Made by a program: the position numbers and the translations under genes. DNA of 29,947 nucleotides, from positions 1-29,947 of the forward strand of contig DATLRV010000005.1 of NCBI GenBank assembly GCA_035534455.1, in the 5' to 3' direction. Shown here one piece after another: positions 7,651 to 14,408 of the stretch. Origin of the DNA: JAJYVT01 sp035534455 (GTDB taxonomy: Bacteria > Actinomycetota > Acidimicrobiia > Acidimicrobiales > RAAP-2). The notes beneath the pieces are model-generated. The model did not search any database, was not told where the DNA came from, and worked only from the letters and a program-made list of their open reading frames with translations. Position 1 is the first letter of the stretch. The number at the start of each line of letters is the position of its first letter.

Positions 7651-9001
7651 CGCTCGGCCCGCTGCGAGCGGGCCGGCGCGGCGGAGGAGGCGGGATCCGG
7701 AGGCCGAGGAGCTTCGCGAGCTCCGGCACGAAACCGGCGGCACGCAGTGCCTCCCCCCTCGCATGCTCGTCCGCGGGGATCCCCGTCGGTTTGACGTTGC
7801 GCCGGACCGGAGACTCGACGACGGCGGCGAGGAGCGCGATCCATGCGCTCGTTGGCGTGTCGGCGGTCATCGCCTGGCCCGCGGACTCGGCCAGGCGCAC
7901 CGCGAGCTCGGCAGGCAGCCGCGTCGCAGGCTCGGGCGCGCGCGCCGAGACTCGAACGGCGTCGGCGACGCGGCCGTCGTCGAGTGCTTTGGTCATCCGG
8001 CCGACCCATTCCTCGCGCAAGGCGCGCACACGCTGCTCAAGCGATTCCTGCAGCCCCTTGGCGAGCGCCTTCGCCTCGTCGTCGAGGGTGACCGTGCGCG
8101 CGGCCGTGACGACGGCGCGCAGCTCGCGCAGGCGGAGCTCTTTGCCAGCGGTCTGTGCAGACGCCGCGCGGTCCTTCCAGTTCGCCAAGTTGGCCCGGGG
8201 GAGGAGCTGCTCGGCCACGGCGAGGACAGCATCGCGGTTCGCCGCCGCCGCCGTGTCGCCCGGTCGGGCCGCGTGCTGCTCGGCGAGAGCCTGGCGCACT
8301 GCGGGGATCCCCCCGCGGAGCAGCTGTTCGGCGATCGGGAGCTCTTGTGGACCGAGGGTTGCGAGCAACGCGTTGCGGTGCGCCGTCGAGACCGACGGGC
8401 GCCGTTCGCGGCGAACTCCCGGCCCACTGGGACGCCGCTCGTCGGGACGGCGCTCGTCGGGACGGCGCTCGTCGGGACGGCGACGGTCTCCGGCCTCGCG
8501 TGGTGCCCCGTTGCGCGCCGCGCGCTCCTCCCGGCGGCTCTCGCCCGCAGGTGGTCGGGACCGGGGAGCGTCGCCTTCGGCGCGCTCGCGCCGACCACCG
8601 GCCCTCGGCTCGTTCGCAGCGTCGCCGGGGGGCCGACGGGTACGTGGCCCGCGCCCTGCGCCCGGTCCACGACGTGCGCCGCGGTCGCCACCGTCCTCAC
8701 GGCGAGGTCGTCCCGAGGCGTAGCTCACCAACACGTCGGGACCGCGTCGCGGGGCGCCGAGCACCTCGATGCGGTTGGCGGGGCGCTCGTCCCCCTTGTC
8801 CTGCGCGGGGAGCACCGAGAGAATCTCGAGGCCCTCGAGCCCGCGCTCAACCTCGGCACGGACGACGTCGCCGACGGCGGCGCCTTCAGGGAGGAGATCG
8901 GTGTCCACCGTGCCCTTGGGTTGCTTCGCGCCCGCGGCGCGCCAGGTGAACGAACCGTCGCCGGTACGGCTCGTCAGCTCGATCTCCATACGGCGCGACA
9001 T
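7610..9001 (-). CDS. Large conserved hypothetical with basic repeat linker
   Basis: A 463-residue protein. Residues 1-70 (MSRRMEIELTSRTGDGSFTW, then GTVDTDLLPEGAAVGDVVRA) look like a small OB/TRAM-like beta domain of the kind found on RNA-binding proteins; this is inference. Residues about 85-205 are a very Arg/Pro-rich, probably disordered linker with three DERRP units. The C-terminal 250 residues are helical and cysteine-free, containing LLRGGIPAVRQALAEQ and ALAKGLQESLEQRVRALREE. I recall similar proteins in Acidimicrobiia but no function. A second possible start is the Met five residues in (8989). No Shine-Dalgarno is evident for either. It converges on the GNAT gene. Confidence 0.75.
   Translation of the reverse strand: MSRRMEIELTSRTGDGSFTWRAAGAKQPKGTVDTDLLPEGAAVGDVVRAEVERGLEGLEILSVLPAQDKGDERPANRIEVLGAPRRGPDVLVSYASGRPRREDGGDRGARRGPGAGRGPRTRRPPGDAANEPRAGGRRERAEGDAPRSRPPAGESRREERAARNGAPREAGDRRRPDERRPDERRPDERRPSGPGVRRERRPSVSTAHRNALLATLGPQELPIAEQLLRGGIPAVRQALAEQHAARPGDTAAAANRDAVLAVAEQLLPRANLANWKDRAASAQTAGKELRLRELRAVVTAARTVTLDDEAKALAKGLQESLEQRVRALREEWVGRMTKALDDGRVADAVRVSARAPEPATRLPAELAVRLAESAGQAMTADTPTSAWIALLAAVVESPVRRNVKPTGIPADEHARGEALRAAGFVPELAKLLGLRIPPPPPRRPARSGPSVMAAGGAGPAGAR
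7655..7675 (+). terminator. Hairpin terminator candidate after the GNAT gene
   Basis: A perfect 9-bp stem (CGGCCCGCT 7655-7663, AGCGGGCCG 7667-7675) with a 3-nt loop begins 5 nt after the GNAT stop. There is no T-tract, which is common in actinobacteria. The hairpin lies inside the coding end of the opposing gene, which must read through it. Confidence 0.5.
8431..8475 (-). repeat. 15-bp tandem repeat (3 copies) in the basic linker
   Basis: Three copies of a 15-bp unit (plus strand GACGGCGCTCGTCGG, one base changed in the first) encode DERRP repeats in the hypothetical protein's linker. The unit is a multiple of three. Confidence 0.85.
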
Positions 9002-9149
9002 GCGGCGGTCACGCTATCGCTTCGGGCGTGAGCGGTGTGACGCATCTGGTTGCAGGGCCACTGAGGGTGTCTCGCGGCGTCCGGAGAAACGGGGGAACGG
9101 CCCGGCGGGGGACTCGGCGCGCTGCAGGCCACACCCCGGATGCGCACCC

Positions 9150-9173
9150 CGTCACCCGGTGCGTCACCCGGTG
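9150..9173. repeat. 12-bp tandem repeat (2 copies), intergenic
   Basis: CGTCACCCGGTG occurs twice back to back in the 218-bp gap 9002-9219; each copy contains the near-palindrome CACCCGGTG. It lies upstream of the minus-strand gene starting at 9001, so it could be an operator pair for it. Nothing else clear is seen in this gap except the hairpin at 9188. Confidence 0.6.
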
Positions 9174-9187
9174 CGGCGACGGCCGGA

Positions 9188-9209
9188 CGAGGGGAGCGAG
9201 CACCCCTCG
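9188..9209 (-). terminator. Hairpin terminator candidate after ppa
   Basis: CGAGGGG (9188-9194) and CCCCTCG (9203-9209) form a 7-bp stem with an 8-nt loop, beginning about 10 nt past the ppa stop on the minus strand. There is no T-tract. Confidence 0.4.
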
Positions 9210-9219
9210 AGCACAACGC

Positions 9220-9771
9220 TCAGTGCGTGCGGTCGCCGCCGGCGCCGCGGACACCTGGCCCGGCGGGGGAGCGGAACCGTTCGCGCGACGCCGCCAGCTC
9301 CTCGAGCCCGGCCGCACGACCTTCGAAGCCCATGGTCTGGGTCGCCTTGCCCGGCTCGAGCGCCTTGTAGGCGCTGAAGAAGTGGGCAATCTCGTCGAGG
9401 AGGTGACTGGGAAGGTCCGAGACGTCGAGCGTCTCGGTGCGGATCGGGTCGTGCTCGAGCACGGTCAGGAGCTTCGAGTCGGGTCCGGCCTCGTCCTTCA
9501 TGCGGAAGACCCCCACCACCCGGACGCGGACGAGGCAGCCGGGGAAGGTGGGGTCGTCGAGGATGACGAGCGCGTCGAGCGGGTCACTGTCGAGCGCGAG
9601 CGTGTCGGGGACGAATCCGTAGTCGGCGGGGTAGGTCATCGCCGTTGCGAGCCGTCGGTCGAGTCGGATCACATGGCGCTCGTGGTCGTACTCGTACTTG
9701 TTCCGGCTCCCGGCGGGGATCTCCACGATGACGTCGATTGCCCCGTCGTCCGGTGCGAACACGCCTCCCAT
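9220..9771 (-). CDS. ppa: Inorganic pyrophosphatase (family I, soluble)
   Basis: A 183-residue cytoplasmic enzyme that hydrolyses pyrophosphate to phosphate and pulls biosynthetic reactions forward. The protein opens with IDVIVEIPAGSRNKYEYDH, the classic family I start. It carries YPADYGFVPDT and the metal-binding motif DSDPLDALV (Asp61, Asp63, Asp66), followed by MKDEAGPDSKLL with the conserved Asp/Lys. I chose the ATG at 9771, about ten residues before the conserved core; the long open frame upstream is not coding in character. The tail after about residue 165 (ASRERFRSPAGPGVRGAGG) is an extension beyond the fold. It stands alone, between the hypothetical gene downstream and a divergent promoter upstream. 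Confidence 0.95.
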   Translation of the reverse strand: MGGVFAPDDGAIDVIVEIPAGSRNKYEYDHERHVIRLDRRLATAMTYPADYGFVPDTLALDSDPLDALVILDDPTFPGCLVRVRVVGVFRMKDEAGPDSKLLTVLEHDPIRTETLDVSDLPSHLLDEIAHFFSAYKALEPGKATQTMGFEGRAAGLEELAASRERFRSPAGPGVRGAGGDRTH

Positions 9772-9873
9772 CTTCCCCGATCCACGCGGCAACGCACCAC
9801 ACAGCCTCGCCGCAGCGTTGCGGGAGCGACGACGCGGTGGGATCGAGAGACGGCCGTACGTCCCACCGGGAGA

Positions 9874-9926
9874 TATCGGTGAATCGATACCGGTTTCGCG
9901 ATACGATTTCGTAATGACCGATACGG
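9874..9926 (+). promoter_or_regulatory. Leaderless promoter with CGATA-type operator boxes
   Basis: A -10 element TACGAT (9902-9907) lies 6 nt before the ATG at 9914, as in leaderless transcripts. It is surrounded by repeated boxes: TATCGGT (9874-9880) forms a perfect inverted repeat with ACCGATA (9917-9923), and two further copies of CGATAC lie at 9885 and 9899. Such clustering over a promoter and start codon suggests a repressor or autoregulator site. Confidence 0.45.
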
Positions 9927-10888
9927 TGGTTCCGGCGGGTACCCGGGGCGCATCGACCTGCGCGCTCGAGGGGTGCCCGGTGCCGGTGGTGCGGCGGCCC
10001 GGCGGGGGGAGACCACGCCTGTACTGCTCGGACGCCCACAGGGCAGAGGCTCGGCGCCGGCGGCTCGGCGCCGGGCTCCCGCAGCCCCCCGGCAACCACG
10101 CGGCAGGGGAGGGGACGGGGCTCTCGGGCACGAGGGTCCTGCTCGTCGAGGCACTCGCCCGTCTCGAGCGGGCCGAGGCCGAGGCCCCGGGGAACGACGC
10201 CCTGGTCGCTGCGATCCGTGCCGAGGCGACCGAAGAGGTCCTCCGGGCGCAGCGGGCGGCCGCCGAGGCCGCGCGCCGTGCGGCCTCGGCGCACGAACGT
10301 CTCGAACGCGAACGGGCGCAGTGGCGAGAGGACCTCGAGCATCTCGCAGCCGAACGGGCCGAGCACGCCCGCACGGTCGAGGAGCTCACCGGTGCGCTCG
10401 ACGGCGCCCGCGCAGAGCTCGAAGCCGAGCTTCTCCGGCACCACGCCGACGCTGCCCGGGCCGAGTCGCTGCTCGAGGCCTGCCGTGTCGCCCACGATGC
10501 CGAGGTCGCCCAGGCCGCGGTGGCGGCCGGCGAGCTCCAGCGCCTTGTCGCGGCGGCCGAAGGGGCTGCGGAGCAGGTTCGCCAGCGCGCCGAGCGGGCC
10601 GAGCGGCGCCTCGACGAGTACCGAGCCGGCACTGTAGAGCTCGAAGTGCGTGCGGCGCGCGCCGAGGAACGGTCACGGCGCGACGCCGATCGCCTCGCCG
10701 AGGTGCGTGCCGAGCTGGACAAGGCCCGAAAGGAACTAACCGGAGAGCGACGACGCCTGCGGTCCGTGGAAGCCGAGCTCCGCCGGGGGGTGGCGGCGCG
10801 CGCGGGCGGCGGCGCGGGACCGACGGTCGCCGGACGGGGGAGCCGGGCACGGCGAGCCCAGGCACCCGCCTCCGGCGCTACCCGCTGA
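9914..10888 (+). CDS. Zinc-ribbon plus long coiled-coil protein
   Basis: A 324-residue protein from an ATG with a leaderless-type promoter. Residues about 14-50 contain C-x4-C, then GRPRLYCSDAHRAEARRRR, giving a C-C-C-H or similar zinc knuckle followed by a basic helix. Residues about 85-295 are almost pure coiled coil rich in Ala/Glu/Arg (ERAEAEA, EERSRRDADRLAEVRAELDKA). The tail is basic and Gly-rich. The layout, a small DNA-binding-like head and a long coiled coil, recalls KfrA-like or nucleoid-associated proteins, but I see no recognised helix-turn-helix, so function is unassigned. A shorter protein with the same zinc motif is encoded at 11716-12108. The end overlaps the convergent FKBP gene by 11 bp. 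Confidence 0.7.
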   Translation: MTDTVVPAGTRGASTCALEGCPVPVVRRPGGGRPRLYCSDAHRAEARRRRLGAGLPQPPGNHAAGEGTGLSGTRVLLVEALARLERAEAEAPGNDALVAAIRAEATEEVLRAQRAAAEAARRAASAHERLERERAQWREDLEHLAAERAEHARTVEELTGALDGARAELEAELLRHHADAARAESLLEACRVAHDAEVAQAAVAAGELQRLVAAAEGAAEQVRQRAERAERRLDEYRAGTVELEVRAARAEERSRRDADRLAEVRAELDKARKELTGERRRLRSVEAELRRGVAARAGGGAGPTVAGRGSRARRAQAPASGATR

Positions 10889-11480
10889 CGGCCTTCAAGT
10901 CGACGACGAAGACCAGCGTCGAATTGGCGGGAATGGGTCCGTACCGGCGGTTGCCGTAACCGAGCTTCGGCGGGATGACGATCTCCCGGCGCCCGCCCAC
11001 CTTCATGCCGACGAGGCCGTCCGCAAAGCCCGCGACCACGCCGGTCAGCGGGAATGTCGCTGGCTTCCTCGTCGTCCAGGTGGCCTGTGTGAAGTCCTTG
11101 CCGGTCTTGTACAGGGCGCCGACGTAGACGACGCTGACCGTGCTCGCCATCGTGGCGGTCGCGCCCGCGCCGACGACGAGGTTCTTCACCTCCACCTTCT
11201 TGGGCGCCCTGCCTGTGGCGGCGTGCACGACAGGCTCGACGTTCAGATCCTTGGCATTGCCCACGACCGGGACCTTGGGCCCGTGGTGCTTCTTGTGCGT
11301 GGTGTGGTGACGATGGCGGCCGGCGAGCCCCGACGTCCCGTGGTGGGTCGCCGCGGGGGACCGGGTCGACGCCCAGGCCGCACCCCCGCTCCATCCCAAG
11401 CCGGCCACGACCATCGCGGCGCCGAGCACCGACGCGAGGGTCCGGTGGGCGCGCCACGACGTCGACGAGTGCACACGCAT
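10878..11480 (-). CDS. Secreted FKBP-type peptidyl-prolyl cis-trans isomerase
   Basis: A 200-residue protein. Residues 1-37 form a signal peptide (basic start, hydrophobic LASVLGAAMVVAGLGW, then AAWA). Residues about 45-68 are His-rich (HRHHTTHKKHHG), possibly metal-binding. Residues 94-199 are the FKBP domain: VSVVYVGALY, VVAGFADGLVGMKVGGRR, IPPKLGYG and LVFVVDLKAV. The usual DG-x-x-FDSS segment reads TGKDFTQAT, so the active-site edge is altered. The enzyme would catalyse proline isomerisation during folding of exported proteins. The ATG at 11480 is chosen because it begins the signal peptide. It is convergent with, and overlaps by 11 bp, the coiled-coil gene. Confidence 0.85.
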   Translation of the reverse strand: MRVHSSTSWRAHRTLASVLGAAMVVAGLGWSGGAAWASTRSPAATHHGTSGLAGRHRHHTTHKKHHGPKVPVVGNAKDLNVEPVVHAATGRAPKKVEVKNLVVGAGATATMASTVSVVYVGALYKTGKDFTQATWTTRKPATFPLTGVVAGFADGLVGMKVGGRREIVIPPKLGYGNRRYGPIPANSTLVFVVDLKAVSG

Positions 11481-11639
11481 GGAGCCGGACGCTACCGAAG
11501 AACCGACCCCCCGCGGCCGCGCCACGGCGCTCGACTCGGCGTCCAACGCTCGGGGAGGGCGTTTGCCGCACCCCCAGCCACACCGCACCAGGCCGCCCCG
11601 GCGAGCCTCTCGAGCTGGGCGCTTCTCCTGAAACAGCCG

Positions 11640-11653
11640 ATAATGTACATTAT
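11640..11653. promoter_or_regulatory. Perfect 14-bp AT-rich palindrome
   Basis: ATAATGTACATTAT is a perfect palindrome and is strikingly AT-rich for this genome. It is flanked by CCTGA (11627-11631) and TCAGG (11655-11659), an outer inverted pair. It lies in the 235-bp gap between the FKBP start and the end of the small zinc-ribbon gene. A dimeric regulator operator is the simplest reading; no fitting promoter spacing was found. Confidence 0.45.
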
Positions 11654-11682
11654 GTCAGGTCAGGATGAGGCTGGACGACAGT

Positions 11683-11735
11683 CGGCCACCGGCTCGTCAG
11701 TTGGCCACCGGCTCGTCAGTTGGCCACCGGCTCGA
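11683..11735. repeat. 19-bp tandem repeat, about 2.8 copies, spanning a stop codon
   Basis: Copies of (T/C)GGCCACCGGCTCGTCAGT occur at 11683-11701 and 11702-11720, with a partial copy from 11721. The minus-strand copy nearest the gene encodes the final residues EPVAN and the TGA stop of the zinc-ribbon gene, so the gene's end has been duplicated downstream. Confidence 0.85.
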
Positions 11736-12108
11736 CGACCACTCCCCGCAGGTCCTCGGCGACGGCACGAAGGTGCGCGAGGGCCGCTTCGTAGGCCCTC
11801 GACCGTGACTGCGGCGAGGCGAAGCCAGTGAGCTCCGCGAGATCGGCGGCGACGTCGTCCAGTGCCGTTTCCAGGGCGTAGAGCCGGTCGTGCAGCCGGT
11901 CCAGGTCCGCGTGGGCGACGACGACCTGCCCGTCGGGCAACGATGCGCGGGCGGCGCGCCGTCTCGCCTCGTACGCCCGTTGGCGGTGCGACCGCCGGCA
12001 GTACTTGGCCGGCCGGCCGGCTGGGCCGGTACCGACGGCGGGCAGAGGGCGGCGGCAGTACGCGCACCGCGCGACGCCGCCGGGACTGGGCGCGAGATAT
12101 TGCGTCAC
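11716..12108 (-). CDS. Small zinc-ribbon/helical protein
   Basis: A 130-residue protein from a GTG at 12108. Residues about 13-50 contain CAYC (C-x2-C), then GRPAKYCRRSHRQRAYEARRR, the same zinc motif and basic helix as in the protein at 9914-10888. The rest (LDRLHDRLYALETALDDVAADLAEL, split here by a short gap in similarity) is a short helical or coiled-coil region. Such zinc motifs occur in small actinobacterial DNA-binding-like proteins, but I cannot name a function. A -10 element 7 nt upstream (12116-12121) suggests a leaderless transcript, and a 13-bp palindrome overlaps the start codon, consistent with autoregulation. A longer open frame continues upstream but crosses the divergent promoter, so I did not use it. 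Confidence 0.65.
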   Translation of the reverse strand: MTQYLAPSPGGVARCAYCRRPLPAVGTGPAGRPAKYCRRSHRQRAYEARRRAARASLPDGQVVVAHADLDRLHDRLYALETALDDVAADLAELTGFASPQSRSRAYEAALAHLRAVAEDLRGVVVEPVAN

Positions 12109-12144
12109 AGTGACGAAACTACAGCGGATTGGAACTGTCCGCAA
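12103..12144 (-). promoter_or_regulatory. Divergent promoter/operator with 13-bp palindrome
   Basis: CGTCACAGTGACG (12103-12115) is a perfect odd-centred palindrome covering the GTG start of the minus-strand gene. Its -10 would be TAGTTT on the minus strand (plus 12116-12121), 7 nt before the start. A second inverted pair, GCGGA (12124-12128) with TCCGC (12138-12142), follows. The far end CTGTCCGCAA is an imperfect mirror of TTGCGTCACAG. The site could also act on the plus-strand gene at 12211. Confidence 0.4.
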
Positions 12145-12210
12145 TCGCTGGTGGCTGGTCGACGTTCGGAGGATCTCGCCGACTCTTCGGCGCCAGACGC
12201 AAGATGTGCC

Positions 12211-14163
12211 ATGTCCACGGCCGTCCTCGCACCCCGATCGGCGGCTCCGCCTGGCGCGGGAAGCGTCCTGGAGTGTCCGCCGGACCGGTGGTCGGCGTCG
12301 GCGGTCGTCCGCCGCGGGACGTACCACGTGCTCGTCATCTCGGCGTTTGCCCTCCCCGGCGTTGCCCTGTGGTGGCACGCCTGGGACGGGCATCTTGCAT
12401 CGGTGTTGACGTGCGCATGCGGGGACGCCGGACAGACGGTGTGGTTCGTCGAGTGGCCGGCCTACGCGTTGGCCCACGGCATCGACCCCTTCTTTTCGGG
12501 CGCGCTGCAAGCTCCCGACGGGGTGAACCTGCTCGCCAACGCGAGCGCGGTGCCGATCGGGCTCGCGTTGGCCCCGGTGACCCTCACGGCGGGACCGATC
12601 GTCTCGACGAACCTCGCGCTCACCCTTGCTCCGGCGTTCAGCGCATGGGCCTGCTGGCTCACCTGCCGACGCTTTGTCGAATGGCCCCCCGCGGCGATCG
12701 TGGCAGGGCTGGTCTTCGGGTACTCCCCCTTTGTCGTCACGAATCTCGAATTGGGCCACCTCGGTCTGGCCTTTTTGGTCGCCCCTCCCCTGCTGCTCCT
12801 CGCCGGACATCAGGTGCTGTTCGGTCCCGCACGTGGGCGGCGTCGGTGGGCCGCGCTCGCCGGGGCGCTGCTCGGGCTCCAGTTCCTTCTGTCGAGCGAG
12901 ATCCTCGCCATCGTCATCGTGGTCGGGGCACCCGTGGTGCTCGTCGCCGTCGTGTGGGGCATTCGGTCGATCGCTCCGGTACCCGAGCTCGGGCGAGCAC
13001 TGCTCGTCGGCGGCGCCGTCGGCGCCGTTGTCCTCGCACTGCCGCTGTGGGCGTTCTTCGCCGGGCGCCAGCACCTGCACGGCCCGCTCTGGCACGTCCA
13101 GGGCAACGCGGCGGCGGCGCTGTGGAGTCCTGGGGCCTACCAGGCGCCGGCGGACGTCTTGATACGACTCGGGGGGTACGAAGGGCGCGCCGGACCGCCG
13201 TCGGCGTTCCTCGGTCCGGTGGCGATCGTCCTCGCCGGGGTGGCAGTCGGCGTCGCATGGCGGCGGCGCGTCACGTGGCTCCTCGCACTCGGCGCGCTCG
13301 TCGCGGCGGTGTGCTCATTGGGCACCACGCTCTGGCTCACCACCCGCCACCCGACGGGACTGTGGCTCCCATGGCGGCTCGTCGCGTCGTGGCCGCTCCT
13401 CGAAGACGTCATCCCGCAGCGCTTCAGCGCAGTCACCGACCTGTGCGTGGCCATGCTGCTGGGTGTCGGCGTCGAGGCTTCCTGGCGCGCCGCACGCCGC
13501 CGTGTCCCCGGTCGCCTGTGGCGGGTCGGCGCATCGGGAGCGGTCTGCGTCGCGGGTCTCGCTGCGGGGGTCTCGGTATGGCCGACCTATCAGGTGCCGT
13601 TCGCCACGCAGGGGCTGGTCGTGCCGACGTGGTACCGCGACGCAGCGCCGCGCCTCTCGCCGGGCACGGTCGTGCTCTCCTATCCCTTCCCCTTCCCCCT
13701 CGACGGCAACTCGGCGCCGATGGTGTGGCAGTCACTCGACGTGATGCGGTTCCGCTTGGCCGGCGGCTACATCAAGGTCCCGGACGCCGATGGGCGGCCG
13801 CTCTCCACGTCCCCGGTACCTGAGCCCTACCGCCTGCTGTCGGCACTCACCGCTCGCGCGGGCGGTGCGCTCCCGGCTCTCGGTCCCGCACGGCTCGGCG
13901 CGCTCCGCGCGGCCCTCGAGCGTTGGCGCGTCGGGGAGGTGGTCGTTCTTCCCCTGGGGCGGGACCCCGTCCTGGCGCGAAGTGTGCTCACCAAGGTGAT
14001 CGGGCGGCCTCCCCGCCGGGAGTTGGGCGCGTGGACGTGGCGCCTCCTGCCGGAGTCCTCGAGCGCCGACGACGGTGCCGGGGGGCCCGATGAGGTCGTC
14101 CGCTCTCATCCGTCTGTGCACCGTGCGGTTGTCGGACCGCGTACGAGAGGTGCGATTCGATGA
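12211..14163 (+). CDS. Polytopic membrane protein, GT-C glycosyltransferase-like
   Basis: A 650-residue protein with about 11 predicted membrane helices up to residue 465 and a C-terminal extracytoplasmic domain. The first loop has GDAGQTVWFVEWPAYAL and later PDGVNLLANAS, the acidic-residue plus W-rich pattern seen in GT-C-type enzymes that use lipid-linked sugars. GYSPFVVTNLELGHLGLAF follows, also familiar from this class. It would move a sugar from a polyprenyl phosphate donor to an acceptor outside the membrane; donor and acceptor are unknown. The ATG at 12211 is the first Met just before the membrane region; no Shine-Dalgarno is seen. Its TGA overlaps the start of the broken VOC gene (ATGA). 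Other polytopic families such as YfhO are possible. Confidence 0.6.
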   Translation: MSTAVLAPRSAAPPGAGSVLECPPDRWSASAVVRRGTYHVLVISAFALPGVALWWHAWDGHLASVLTCACGDAGQTVWFVEWPAYALAHGIDPFFSGALQAPDGVNLLANASAVPIGLALAPVTLTAGPIVSTNLALTLAPAFSAWACWLTCRRFVEWPPAAIVAGLVFGYSPFVVTNLELGHLGLAFLVAPPLLLLAGHQVLFGPARGRRRWAALAGALLGLQFLLSSEILAIVIVVGAPVVLVAVVWGIRSIAPVPELGRALLVGGAVGAVVLALPLWAFFAGRQHLHGPLWHVQGNAAAALWSPGAYQAPADVLIRLGGYEGRAGPPSAFLGPVAIVLAGVAVGVAWRRRVTWLLALGALVAAVCSLGTTLWLTTRHPTGLWLPWRLVASWPLLEDVIPQRFSAVTDLCVAMLLGVGVEASWRAARRRVPGRLWRVGASGAVCVAGLAAGVSVWPTYQVPFATQGLVVPTWYRDAAPRLSPGTVVLSYPFPFPLDGNSAPMVWQSLDVMRFRLAGGYIKVPDADGRPLSTSPVPEPYRLLSALTARAGGALPALGPARLGALRAALERWRVGEVVVLPLGRDPVLARSVLTKVIGRPPRRELGAWTWRLLPESSSADDGAGGPDEVVRSHPSVHRAVVGPRTRGAIR

Positions 14164-14352
14164 CCGATGACGTCGTACCCGACATGCGGCTCGAGCTCGT
14201 GCCGATCCCCGTCTCCGACGTCGACAGGGCAGTCGACAGGGCATAGGCCTTCTACGACCGGGCGGGGTTCGGCAACCTGCACGACACCCAGGTCACCGAG
14301 ACGACGCGGGTGGTGCAACTCACTCCGCCCGGATCACGCCACCCGTTGACGG
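14160..14352 (+). pseudogene. VOC (glyoxalase/dioxygenase) family gene, disrupted and truncated
   Basis: An ATG overlapping the GT-C stop opens a frame reading MRLELVPIPVSDVDRAVDRA, then TAG at 14244-14246, then AFYDRAGFGNLHDTQ and VVQLTPPGSRHPL in the same frame. This is the N-terminal half of a VOC fold, whose standard text is VPIPVSDVDRA-(K)-AFYxRAGF. Just before the stop the 12-bp unit GTCGACAGGGCA is present twice (14220-14231 and 14232-14243), so a duplication appears to have displaced the normal join and placed the TAG. Similarity ends near 14352 where a repeat begins; the second half of the fold is missing. Confidence 0.7.
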
Positions 14353-14355
14353 GGG

Positions 14356-14404
14356 GGCGCAGAGGATCGCCGGCGCCCAGTGGGGCGGCGCAGAGGATCG
14401 CCGG
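14356..14404. repeat. Direct repeat, 18 bp, two copies 31 bp apart
   Basis: GGCGCAGAGGATCGCCGG occurs at 14356-14373 and 14387-14404, exactly where the VOC homology ends and just before the end of the minus-strand GGDEF-EAL gene. It may mark the deletion junction. Confidence 0.75.
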
Positions 14405-14408
14405 GCGC

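Noticed and set aside
9772..11583. Upstream extension of the pyrophosphatase frame to nearly 790 codons
   Set aside because: The extra part is Arg/Ser-rich shadow sequence antisense to the coiled-coil gene; the real protein starts at 9771.
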